A DNA stretch of 8,890 nt. Source: Candidatus Altarchaeum sp. CG2_30_32_3053 (GTDB taxonomy: Archaea > Altiarchaeota > Altiarchaeia > Altiarchaeales > Altiarchaeaceae). Shown here one piece after another: positions 1-6,158 of this stretch; within the stretch, counting starts at the first letter, position 1; each line of letters begins with the position of its first letter. The stretch lies in assembly GCA_001873845.1 (NCBI GenBank), contig MNZY01000101.1, forward strand, positions 1 to 8,890, written 5' to 3'. The position numbers and the translations under genes were made by a program. Under the pieces are notes generated by a model. It did not search any database. It had not been told where the DNA came from and worked only from the letters and a program-made list of their open reading frames with translations.

Positions 1-119
1 ATGAGGAGGAATTAAAAGAAGCACTCGAAAAGACAACTGTGGAGGATATACAGAAGTGGACAGATAAAAACATTGGAATGACTTTATTGAAAAAAAGTAG
101 AGAATTGTTTTCAAGTTAA
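1..119 (+). CDS. C-terminal end of an unidentified protein (5' end outside window)
   Basis: An open frame enters from the window edge (first full codon at 3) and runs 38 codons to a TAA at 117-119. The residues are strongly charged and helical: an EEELKEALEK stretch, then VEDIQKWTDKN, ending in KKSRELFSS. Such a helix-rich, lysine/glutamate-rich tail is common at the C terminus of glycosyltransferases and pyruvyl transferases in glycan clusters, but nothing here is diagnostic and I do not assign a function. It lies on the same strand as the FrhB-family gene 159 bp downstream. The gap carries no clear gene. The frame is supported only by its codon make-up and by the lack of a credible alternative frame. 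Confidence 0.6.
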   Translation, partial: EEELKEALEKTTVEDIQKWTDKNIGMTLLKKSRELFSS

Positions 120-268
120 AAAATGGAAAGAAGAATAATTTAAAATATGGCGTATATTGGACACCCTAGGATACCTCTAATTTTTTACATACAATTTCTT
201 AAACGATTCCAAATTATTTATTAAAAGGATTTTCACAAGATGATAAAAATATTTTAAAATCAATGATG

Positions 269-274
269 AAAGGA
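269..274 (+). promoter_or_regulatory. Shine-Dalgarno-like AAAGGA for the FrhB-family gene
   Basis: AAAGGA lies 4 bases before the ATG at 279, a short but workable spacing. It supports this ATG as the start, which also places the first 4Fe-4S motif 11 residues in, as expected for the family. Confidence 0.55.
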
Positions 275-278
275 AAAA

Positions 279-1568
279 ATGAATGTTGAAAAAGTTTATA
301 AAGAAGGAATGTGTACTGGATGTGGAACTTGTGCAGGAATATGTCCAACGAATGCAATAGAAATGGTAATTGACAAAAAGAAAGGTATTTATAAACCATT
401 AATTGATATTGAAAAATGCACAAAATGTGGACTCTGTTACAAAGTTTGTCCCGGACATTCTGTGGATTTTAAAGAATTAAATGAGTTTGTCTTTGGCAAA
501 CAGCCAGAAAATATTCTTTTAGGTAATTATATTAATTGTTATGCTGGGCATTCTACAGATTATGGTATAAGGTATAACTCTGCATCCGGAGGTTTGGTAA
601 CTCAACTATTGATTTTTGCAATTGAAGAAGGCATAATTGATGGTGCATTGGTTACAAGAATGAAAAAAGATAATCCACTCGAACCAGAACCATTTATTGC
701 AAGAACTAAGGAAGAGATCATTGAAGCAACGGGTTCAAAATATTGTCCAGTTCCAGCAAATATTACATTAAAAGAAATTCTTAATTCGAAAGGAGGGGAG
801 AAATTTGCAGTTGTTGGGTTACCTTGCCATATTCTTGGAATTCGAAATGTAGAGCAGATAAATAAAAAATTAAAAAGTAAGATAGTTTTACATCTTGGTA
901 TTTTTTGTAGCACTCCATGTAATTTTTTAGGGACAGAGTTTATATTATCTAAAAGATTAGGAGTTAACATAGACAATGTTAAAGATATTAAATATCGAGG
1001 TAAAGGATGGCCAGGTGGTATGTCTGTTCGACTAAAAAACAATAGAGAAAAATTCATTTCATCATCTGAATATTGGGATAATAATTTTTCGGCATTTACT
1101 CCTTCTCGATGCAGATTATGTACCGATAACACTGCTGAATTAGCAGATGTTTCTTTTGCAGATTATAGGGGAAAAGAAATTTCGTTAAATGAAAAAATAG
1201 GTAAAACATCTATTATATCCCGGTCCATTGATGCCGAAAAAATTTTACATCAAATGGTGGATAAGCAAAAAATAGAAATTTGGAAAATAAATAGTAAAGA
1301 AGCGACATACGCACAAGGATATGTTTATTTAAAAAAGAATGCTAAAGCATCTTTTCGACTATTTGCTCTTCTTGGCAAGAAAATTCCATCTTACAATCAA
1401 GAATTAATTAATCCTCAAATGCATTATTATATACAGGAAGTTGATCGTCATTTGAGAACATTGCTTGCATCAAAAAGATATTTATGGTGTTTACTAATAC
1501 TATATACCTTTATATCCAGTCTTCCTTTAAGTTTAATTATATATGTAAACCAAAAGTTGAAGAAATAA
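279..1568 (+). CDS. FrhB-family (coenzyme F420 hydrogenase/dehydrogenase beta subunit-like) iron-sulfur oxidoreductase
   Basis: This 429-residue protein looks like a complete FrhB-family protein with an N-terminal two-cluster ferredoxin module. Cluster ligands are C12, C15, C18, C22 and C47, C50, C53, C57, each block ending in CP. The FrhB N-terminal region follows (SASGG at 101-105, SKYCPVP near 153-159, LPCHILG at 181-187, FCSTPC at 209-214). The C-terminal domain has YRGKGWPGG (239-247) and CRLC (278-281) followed by ADVSFAD. Characterised relatives bind FAD and use reduced F420 or ferredoxin. Versions in polysaccharide clusters are thought to reduce a sugar or lipid-linked intermediate, but the substrate is unknown. 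Residues about 400-423 form a hydrophobic stretch followed by a lysine-rich end, possibly a membrane tail. The neighbouring convergent gene is pyruvyl transferase-like, a frequent partner. Family call is firm; reaction is inferred. Confidence 0.88.
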   Translation: MNVEKVYKEGMCTGCGTCAGICPTNAIEMVIDKKKGIYKPLIDIEKCTKCGLCYKVCPGHSVDFKELNEFVFGKQPENILLGNYINCYAGHSTDYGIRYNSASGGLVTQLLIFAIEEGIIDGALVTRMKKDNPLEPEPFIARTKEEIIEATGSKYCPVPANITLKEILNSKGGEKFAVVGLPCHILGIRNVEQINKKLKSKIVLHLGIFCSTPCNFLGTEFILSKRLGVNIDNVKDIKYRGKGWPGGMSVRLKNNREKFISSSEYWDNNFSAFTPSRCRLCTDNTAELADVSFADYRGKEISLNEKIGKTSIISRSIDAEKILHQMVDKQKIEIWKINSKEATYAQGYVYLKKNAKASFRLFALLGKKIPSYNQELINPQMHYYIQEVDRHLRTLLASKRYLWCLLILYTFISSLPLSLIIYVNQKLKK

Positions 1569-1573
1569 ATTTA

Positions 1574-2905
1574 CTATGCATGTTTATGTTTATATTTTGC
1601 CAAATATTCTAATAAAAGCCGTACATTGTCTTTACTTTTCTCTTGCATTATTGGTATGTTCTTTTCAAGAGTTTTTTTAATATTTTCTTTGTTTATCCAA
1701 ATTTCATCTATTTTATGTGTCAATTCACTCGTAGTTAGAGTATCTATATCACATACATAATCTTCTAAACCAAGTAAAGCCATAATGCCTCTTGCTTTGT
1801 GCCCCTCATACTCAATTGCAATCACGGGCACGTTCATCGACAAAGATAAAATACACGAGTGAAATCTTGTTCCTATTAAAAAATCCATGCAACCATACAT
1901 TCCCTTCATTTCCTCGGGAGTATACTCATTAGTAAGAACTCTTACATTGGATTTATTTTTAATTTTGTCAAACACATCCATAGAAACCGGAATATCGTCT
2001 TTGAAAATAGGAATACTCACCTGAGGGAAAAAAATAATCTGTGCTCTAAATTTCTCTATTAGATAATCTATGGATTCTGCCATTATATCTAAATATTTTT
2101 TTAATATTTCATCTTTTTCAGCATTACTTTTTTTAGAGGTATAAGCGGGGGAAATTACGGTGATGCCGATCATAATTTCATTTCCTGTGACTACGGCGTC
2201 ATGTTTTATCAATTTCATAGCATCTTTTATTGATATTGCTGACAAAGTAAAAGCTGCATCAGCTGTTACAAATATTGGACAGGTGACTCCAAGATGTTCC
2301 AGTATTCTCTTTGATGTTTCTTCTCGGGTGGTTATTAGGTCTACTTTATTTAAAACCGTCTTTACGAATATCTGGCCATATATTGTATTAAAAGACCCTA
2401 AAAATGAATTTGCATATATCATACTATATTTTCCTAGAATTTTTCCAAAAATAATCAAAAGAAGATTTGTAAAATGTATCGGGTTATCAGTTATATTTTG
2501 GCCACCACAAAACACAACACAATCAGCATCTCGGTATTCGATTATTGTTTCTCTATGCCAAATACTTAAAAATTTAACATCCAGCTTTGTATACCTATGT
2601 ATTAGTGCCCATAACATGTTTTTGATTACTGAAAATATGAATATGAATAATTTTGCTACCTTTTTAAATGCCCTAAATTTTAAAAATTGAAGGTTTGGTT
2701 CAATAAACTGTAAATAAAACGGCCCGGGTACGACTTTAATACCATACATTCCATATCTATTTACATCTTGTGGCGAGTACGTAAAAAGAGATGCAGTGAT
2801 ATCAACACCAGGTATTTTATTTCTTATCTCTTTAACCATTGAAATTAACATTGCTGCCTCTCCTTTATCTTTCCATGGTCCTACTAAAGGTATTACTACT
2901 TTCAT
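1574..2905 (-). CDS. Polysaccharide pyruvyl transferase family protein (PS_pyruv_trans, WcaK/CsaB-like)
   Basis: This 443-residue protein has the order of motifs seen in the PS_pyruv_trans family. GPWKDKGEAAML (9-20) is the N-terminal glycine loop. CGGQN (133-137) takes the place of the usual GGG. TREETSKRIL (193-202) is followed by the DAAF motif (216-219). GTRFHSCILSLSMNVPVIAI (345-364) and YEGHKARGI (366-374) form the C-terminal donor-binding half. Family members attach a pyruvate ketal to glycan sugars from phosphoenolpyruvate, in the cytoplasm; some homologues act in other glycan steps, so the exact reaction is not certain. The ATG at 2903-2905 has no clear ribosome-binding site. The stop (TAG) lies 5 bp from the stop of the convergent FrhB-family gene. 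An insertion sequence sits just upstream and probably separates it from its former operon. Confidence 0.85.
   Translation of the reverse strand: MKVVIPLVGPWKDKGEAAMLISMVKEIRNKIPGVDITASLFTYSPQDVNRYGMYGIKVVPGPFYLQFIEPNLQFLKFRAFKKVAKLFIFIFSVIKNMLWALIHRYTKLDVKFLSIWHRETIIEYRDADCVVFCGGQNITDNPIHFTNLLLIIFGKILGKYSMIYANSFLGSFNTIYGQIFVKTVLNKVDLITTREETSKRILEHLGVTCPIFVTADAAFTLSAISIKDAMKLIKHDAVVTGNEIMIGITVISPAYTSKKSNAEKDEILKKYLDIMAESIDYLIEKFRAQIIFFPQVSIPIFKDDIPVSMDVFDKIKNKSNVRVLTNEYTPEEMKGMYGCMDFLIGTRFHSCILSLSMNVPVIAIEYEGHKARGIMALLGLEDYVCDIDTLTTSELTHKIDEIWINKENIKKTLEKNIPIMQEKSKDNVRLLLEYLAKYKHKHA
1711..1729 (-). repeat. 19-bp exact repeat, copy in the pyruvyl transferase-like gene
   Basis: TTTTATGTGTCAATTCACT on the plus strand, identical to 6197-6215. 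On the coding strand it encodes SELTHK (residues 393-398) in the same frame as the other copy. Confidence 0.8.
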
Positions 2906-2952
2906 TTTACATGTTGTTTTGATATTTAAACTTGTTCAGTTCAATATTGTAG

Positions 2953-2959
2953 AATTTTT
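2953..2959. repeat. 7-bp flanking direct repeat of the insertion sequence (left copy)
   Basis: AATTTTT directly abuts the left terminal inverted repeat and the same 7 bases abut the right one at 4883-4889. IS66-family elements usually duplicate 8 bp. The eighth base does not match, and the sequence is low-complexity, so this is a likely but not certain target duplication. Confidence 0.5.
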
Positions 2960-2981
2960 GTAACTTCTCAATAACTTGTGG
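2960..2981 (+). repeat. Terminal inverted repeat, transposase 3' end of the IS
   Basis: GTAACTTCTCAATAACTTGT followed by GG. It matches the reverse complement of 4861-4882 at 20 of 22 positions. The two differences are both C versus G, at repeat positions 5 and 16. Confidence 0.93.
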
Positions 2982-3042
2982 AAAAATGATAAAATCAATT
3001 ATCTAATTTTGAAAGTTATTAAAATTACGCTTGAAAAATTGA

Positions 3043-3074
3043 GTTTGTTGCCATGTCAAATATTGTTTGTTGCC
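3043..3074. repeat. Subterminal direct repeats inside the IS (GTTTGTTGCC, two copies)
   Basis: The 10-mer GTTTGTTGCC occurs at 3043-3052 and 3065-3074, a 22-bp period, about two helical turns. It is flanked by a looser outer pair, TTGAAAAATTGA (3031-3042) and TTGAAAATTGAA (3075-3086). The block lies between the transposase stop and the terminal repeat, a position where a subterminal transposase-binding site could be; that role is inferred. Confidence 0.6.
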
Positions 3075-3098
3075 TTGAAAATTGAATATCTTTCAAAG

Positions 3099-4747
3099 TC
3101 AGGAATTACTGTTTATTTTACGGGTTAAAGCCACCATATCTGATAAAAGAGGTATTTTCCTTGTCATGTTTATTCTATCATCCAAGTATTCCCAAAAACC
3201 AATACCTAATTTTCTGCAAGTTTTTTTCAAAGATGTAAAAGTATCGCGGCACTTTTGACCGTTATTACTTCTTGTAGATCCGCTTATTTTTCTTTTCTTG
3301 ACATATTCTCTAATATCTCTTTCACTTGTGTTATTATGCAAAGGCACATCTAGCCTATCAAGAACTAAAAGAAGTTCTTGTTTATTCTTGCCTATTTTTT
3401 CTAATGTTTGATCTAAACTCAAAAATCCAGTTTTTTCTGTAAATATTTGATCAAACCGATTGTTTAATTCTTCTTTCATAAACGGAGTAGCATTGTCTTT
3501 ATAAAGTTTTAATTCCTTGTAAAGTTTCCAAAACTCGGCTAATTTGCCTTCCAATAAAGCCGTTTGTTCCTGGGTAAAGCAGTGAACTTTTTGAATATTT
3601 CTTTCTGCATGAATCCAACATAAACCATGAACAAATACATCAAATTGCCCTGCATCATCACTTATTATTGCCATGTTCTCCCCATGTTCCTACCATGTTT
3701 CATAATACTGCCGATTAATGCTCACTCTGTAACAATCATAGCAGCATACGATGCTCCTAATGCGTGCAAATGTTTTTTGAACGATATTTTATTAAGGTAT
3801 ACGCTTGGCGACTCGTATTCAAGCAATACTTTGTATTTAATCGGCAACTTTTGTTGCTCCATGTATAGTAAGGCAAAAAAATTAATATAGTAATCCTCAT
3901 GTTCAGGTGTGCGTAGCATCTCCAGAAAGTTGATCCTGCTTTTAGTATCTCCACTTTTAAAATATGTAAACAAATCATTACATATTACCGTACAATATCC
4001 ATTTTTACCATCGTGTCTTGCTCCTGTATCGTCACTTTGAATATAAGGGGATACTTCTAATCCTTTTGTTAATAGTGATTCTTTCTCTTGGTGAAAAACA
4101 TCTTTCTTTTCTGTTAATAAATAGCTTAACTCTCCCGATGAGATGTCTACCCCCATCCCTATAAGTTGTTCTAGTAGGATAGGTTGTGTAACATGACAAT
4201 CATAATATTGATAAAGAATAAATTTCAGAAGTGTTGGCCCAAAATGGCTGCCGTTTAATTCTTTTGGAACGCCTGCTGTAACATACTCGCCTTCAGGAGT
4301 AATATATTTTTTTAACCGATACTTTATATTATGACTTTCTATTTTAGCATCTTGTACAACATAGTCATGATATCCTTTGAATACCCAGTCTTTTTGTACA
4401 CCTTCTGCTTCTATTATCTTTTCTTCATCTATCTTTAATTCTTTGGTTTTTTCTCGCTTATCTGAACCTGCTCGTTTCTCTCCATCTTTTAATGTTTCTT
4501 CTTTTTTAATATCCTCTAAAGTACTTGGTTTGATTGCTGGTTTTTTTGGATGGCCTTTTAATAACCTGATTTCTGCTTTTAACTTCTCAATTTCTTCATA
4601 TTGCGTTTGACACACTCCTAATAAATATTGTACTAATGGTGTTTGTATTAATTTCTCTGTTCCAAGGGTTTTTAATTTAGGTAGATCAAAAGTCATTTTT
4701 TTGTCTCGTTGATTTATTTTTCCTTTTTTTAACTCCACTGATTGCAC
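3099..4747 (-). pseudogene. IS66-family DDE transposase (TnpC type), broken by a stop codon and a frameshift
   Basis: Two overlapping pieces of one transposase are visible. The first, from a GTG at 4745-4747, runs 341 residues. It has a coiled-coil-like helix (about 48-64, YEEIEKLKAEIRLL), the linker GHPKKP, and the first catalytic aspartate in QSDDTGARHDG (D239/D240). It stops at a TGA (3722-3724), but beyond it the same frame continues ALIGSIMKHG, which reads as transposase. The frame is then lost in an 11-bp tandem repeat (3671-3703). The second piece resumes at ISDDAGQF (second aspartate), LCWIHAERN, and NNTSERDIR with the catalytic glutamate, and ends near FWEYLDDRI. Removing one 11-bp unit gives 546 codons in a single frame including the final stop, a normal family length, with only the TGA in the way. 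An ATG at 4694-4696 is an alternative start. The lesions make it a recent pseudogene. Confidence 0.93.
3671..3703. repeat. Imperfect 11-bp tandem repeat (three units) in the transposase gene
   Basis: The plus strand reads CCATGTTCTCC, CCATGTTCCTA, CCATGTTTCAT in succession. The first seven bases are identical in all three. Eleven is not a multiple of three, so gain of one unit shifts the frame; this explains the break between the two transposase pieces. Confidence 0.85.
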
Positions 4748-4860
4748 ACATTTTTATTTATTTGTTTTCACGTGTTAAGTAATTGATATTTTATTATTAA
4801 TTTGTTTTGTTTTTTTTGTGTTTGTTTTTTTATAAAATGAGCAATTACAAAATTTATTTG

Positions 4861-4882
4861 CCACAACTTATTGAGAACTTAC
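4861..4882 (-). repeat. Terminal inverted repeat, transposase 5' end of the IS
   Basis: Read on the minus strand from 4882 it begins GTAAGTTCTCAATAAGTTGT and ends GG, pairing with 2960-2981 at 20 of 22 positions. It lies 20 bp beyond the stop codon of the glycosyltransferase gene. Confidence 0.93.
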
Positions 4883-4889
4883 AATTTTT
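4883..4889. repeat. 7-bp flanking direct repeat of the insertion sequence (right copy)
   Basis: AATTTTT directly abuts the right terminal repeat and equals 2953-2959. It is low-complexity, so chance is possible. Confidence 0.5.
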
Positions 4890-4902
4890 TCTATTAAAAT
4901 TT

Positions 4903-6156
4903 TCATTCTTTTTGTTTTAATTTTATCGCTTCTTTATAAATTTCCTCTAACTCTGGAATACGTTTTTTAGTATCCAATTTCCTCACCCATTCAAATGCGT
5001 TTTCGCCCATTTTTCTCAACTTTTCCTTATTATTAATTGCTTTTTCAAGAATATTTCTTAACTCCTCAACATTTCCAGGCTCAAATAAAAATCCATTATA
5101 GCCGTCTTTAATTAATTCAGGATTTCCACCAACATTTGAACCAATTACAGGAACTCCTGCACGAAAACTTTCTATAATCGCGACGCTAAAATTCTCAAAG
5201 CATTCGGAAGGCACTACAGCAACATCTGCGATTTCATAAAATTTTTGAATTTCATCATTTGGTAACGTTCCATAAAAAATTACTCTTTTATCCCCTTCTG
5301 CTAATTTTTTAAAATATGCCTTATATTCACCGCTTCCGAAGATGTGTAATCTTGCGTATTCGTCGTGAATTTTCCCGAATGCTTTTATTAAAGTATGTCC
5401 TCCTTTTTTTTTTGTTAATCCTCCTGCATAAATAATATCAAATGTTTTTTTGTTTGTATTTTCTTTTTTGGGTTCAGTTTTATCAATTTCAAGTATGTTT
5501 GGAAAGACAATATTTTTTGAACTCTTAAAAAAATTATATTTTAAATATATTTCTTTTATTGCGCTTGTTAGAAAAATAGTAACATCAGGAGTAGCAGAAT
5601 TAATAATAATTTTATTTATGTTTCTATATAAGGCGCTTATCATCTCATAAACTTTATAATTATCATTGAGAAAAGGATATTTTATATCTGCTATTTTATC
5701 AAGATACGGCAAATTGTTATGTGGATAAAGCAATATTACACTGTGAATTGTAGAAACGATTGGTAATTTTAAGGATTTTGCTGCTGAATAAACTGAAAGT
5801 GATAGATAAGGAACTTCATGGACATGTACAATATCTGGTTTTTCCTTCTCTAAGATTTTTTTTAGTGTAAGATAAGTATGAGGATTCCAAAAATTCAATA
5901 AAAATGTAAAAATTCTTCCCATATTAGATACTCTTCCCGTATAATTAGAAATCCATGTCCCAAAAGGGTAGAAACGATAAACTTTAATTCCGTACTGGAT
6001 TTCTTCTGAAAATGACTTTGGAGTTTTAGGTCCTGTTGTTATTACAAAAACTTCATGTCCTCTTTTTTTTAGAGCCTCTACAAGTATCCTAACAGCTACT
6101 GCTGCGCCGCCTGGTTCATAAGGGTAATAAAAAAAATTTATTATGCAGATTTTCAT
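4903..6156 (-). CDS. GT4-family glycosyltransferase (GT-B fold)
   Basis: This 417-residue protein is a full-length retaining glycosyltransferase of the GT4 type. The N-terminal Rossmann half opens MKICIINFFYYPYEPGGAA, with the acceptor-side glycine loop PGGAA at 15-19, then ALKKRGHEVFVITT (28-41) and KPDIVHVHEVPYLS (106-119). The C-terminal half has the donor-binding YAGGLTKKKGG (243-253) and the EX7E motif E321-N-F-S-V-A-I-I-E329, followed by GVPVIGSNVGGNPELI and DGYNGFLF. Such enzymes move a sugar from a nucleotide-sugar onto a lipid-linked or growing glycan at the cytoplasmic face. The donor cannot be read from sequence. The start lies 2 bp after the stop of the membrane-protein gene, so the two are co-transcribed. 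The ribosome-binding site is weak. The stop is TGA, and the insertion sequence begins 20 bp later. Confidence 0.93.
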   Translation of the reverse strand: MKICIINFFYYPYEPGGAAVAVRILVEALKKRGHEVFVITTGPKTPKSFSEEIQYGIKVYRFYPFGTWISNYTGRVSNMGRIFTFLLNFWNPHTYLTLKKILEKEKPDIVHVHEVPYLSLSVYSAAKSLKLPIVSTIHSVILLYPHNNLPYLDKIADIKYPFLNDNYKVYEMISALYRNINKIIINSATPDVTIFLTSAIKEIYLKYNFFKSSKNIVFPNILEIDKTEPKKENTNKKTFDIIYAGGLTKKKGGHTLIKAFGKIHDEYARLHIFGSGEYKAYFKKLAEGDKRVIFYGTLPNDEIQKFYEIADVAVVPSECFENFSVAIIESFRAGVPVIGSNVGGNPELIKDGYNGFLFEPGNVEELRNILEKAINNKEKLRKMGENAFEWVRKLDTKKRIPELEEIYKEAIKLKQKE

Positions 6157-6158
6157 TT

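Larger units (their letters stand above)
2960..4882 (-). mobile_element. IS66-family insertion sequence, single-ORF type, inactivated (1923 bp)
   Basis: The element is bounded by 22-bp inverted repeats starting GTAA, as is usual for IS66 ends, with 20 of 22 positions matching. It carries one transposase gene (3099-4747, minus strand) and no sign of the small accessory genes tnpA and tnpB of classical IS66. It therefore resembles the single-gene (ISBst12-like) branch. The transposase is broken by an in-frame stop and a frameshift, so the copy cannot move by itself but could be mobilised in trans because both ends look intact. It sits between the glycosyltransferase and pyruvyl transferase-like genes, in the same orientation as both. 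The 135 bp upstream of the transposase start includes a 31-base tract (4801-4831) of only T and G on the plus strand. Confidence 0.92.

Noticed and set aside
160..178. GGACACCCTAGGATACC region as the end of an IS3-like element
   Set aside because: The start only loosely recalls some insertion-sequence tips; there is no partner repeat or transposase nearby.
147..224. 25-codon frame starting MAYIGHPRIP in the gap before the FrhB-family gene
   Set aside because: No ribosome-binding site at proper distance and no family match. The opening loosely recalls a glycosyltransferase N terminus, but it is too short to support a remnant.
602..1132. 176-codon open frame on the minus strand
   Set aside because: It is antisense to the well-supported FrhB-family gene and has no recognisable motif; it reflects that gene's codon use.
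1569..1573. Shared terminator between the convergent genes
   Set aside because: Only 5 bp separate the stops and no hairpin with a T run is visible there.
2160..2690. 176-codon open frame on the plus strand
   Set aside because: It lies antisense inside the pyruvyl transferase-like gene, whose family motifs run through the same bases.
2923..2930. TTTAAATA on the minus strand as an archaeal TATA box for the pyruvyl transferase-like gene
   Set aside because: An archaeal start site about 26 bases downstream would fall inside the coding region, and such words are frequent in this A+T-rich DNA.
3722..3724. TGA read as glycine (alternative code, as in Gracilibacteria/SR1)
   Set aside because: A glycine would suit this position, but TGA ends the GT4 gene and the methyltransferase fragment, and the other genes are open without internal TGA. 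A second lesion nearby fits gene decay better.
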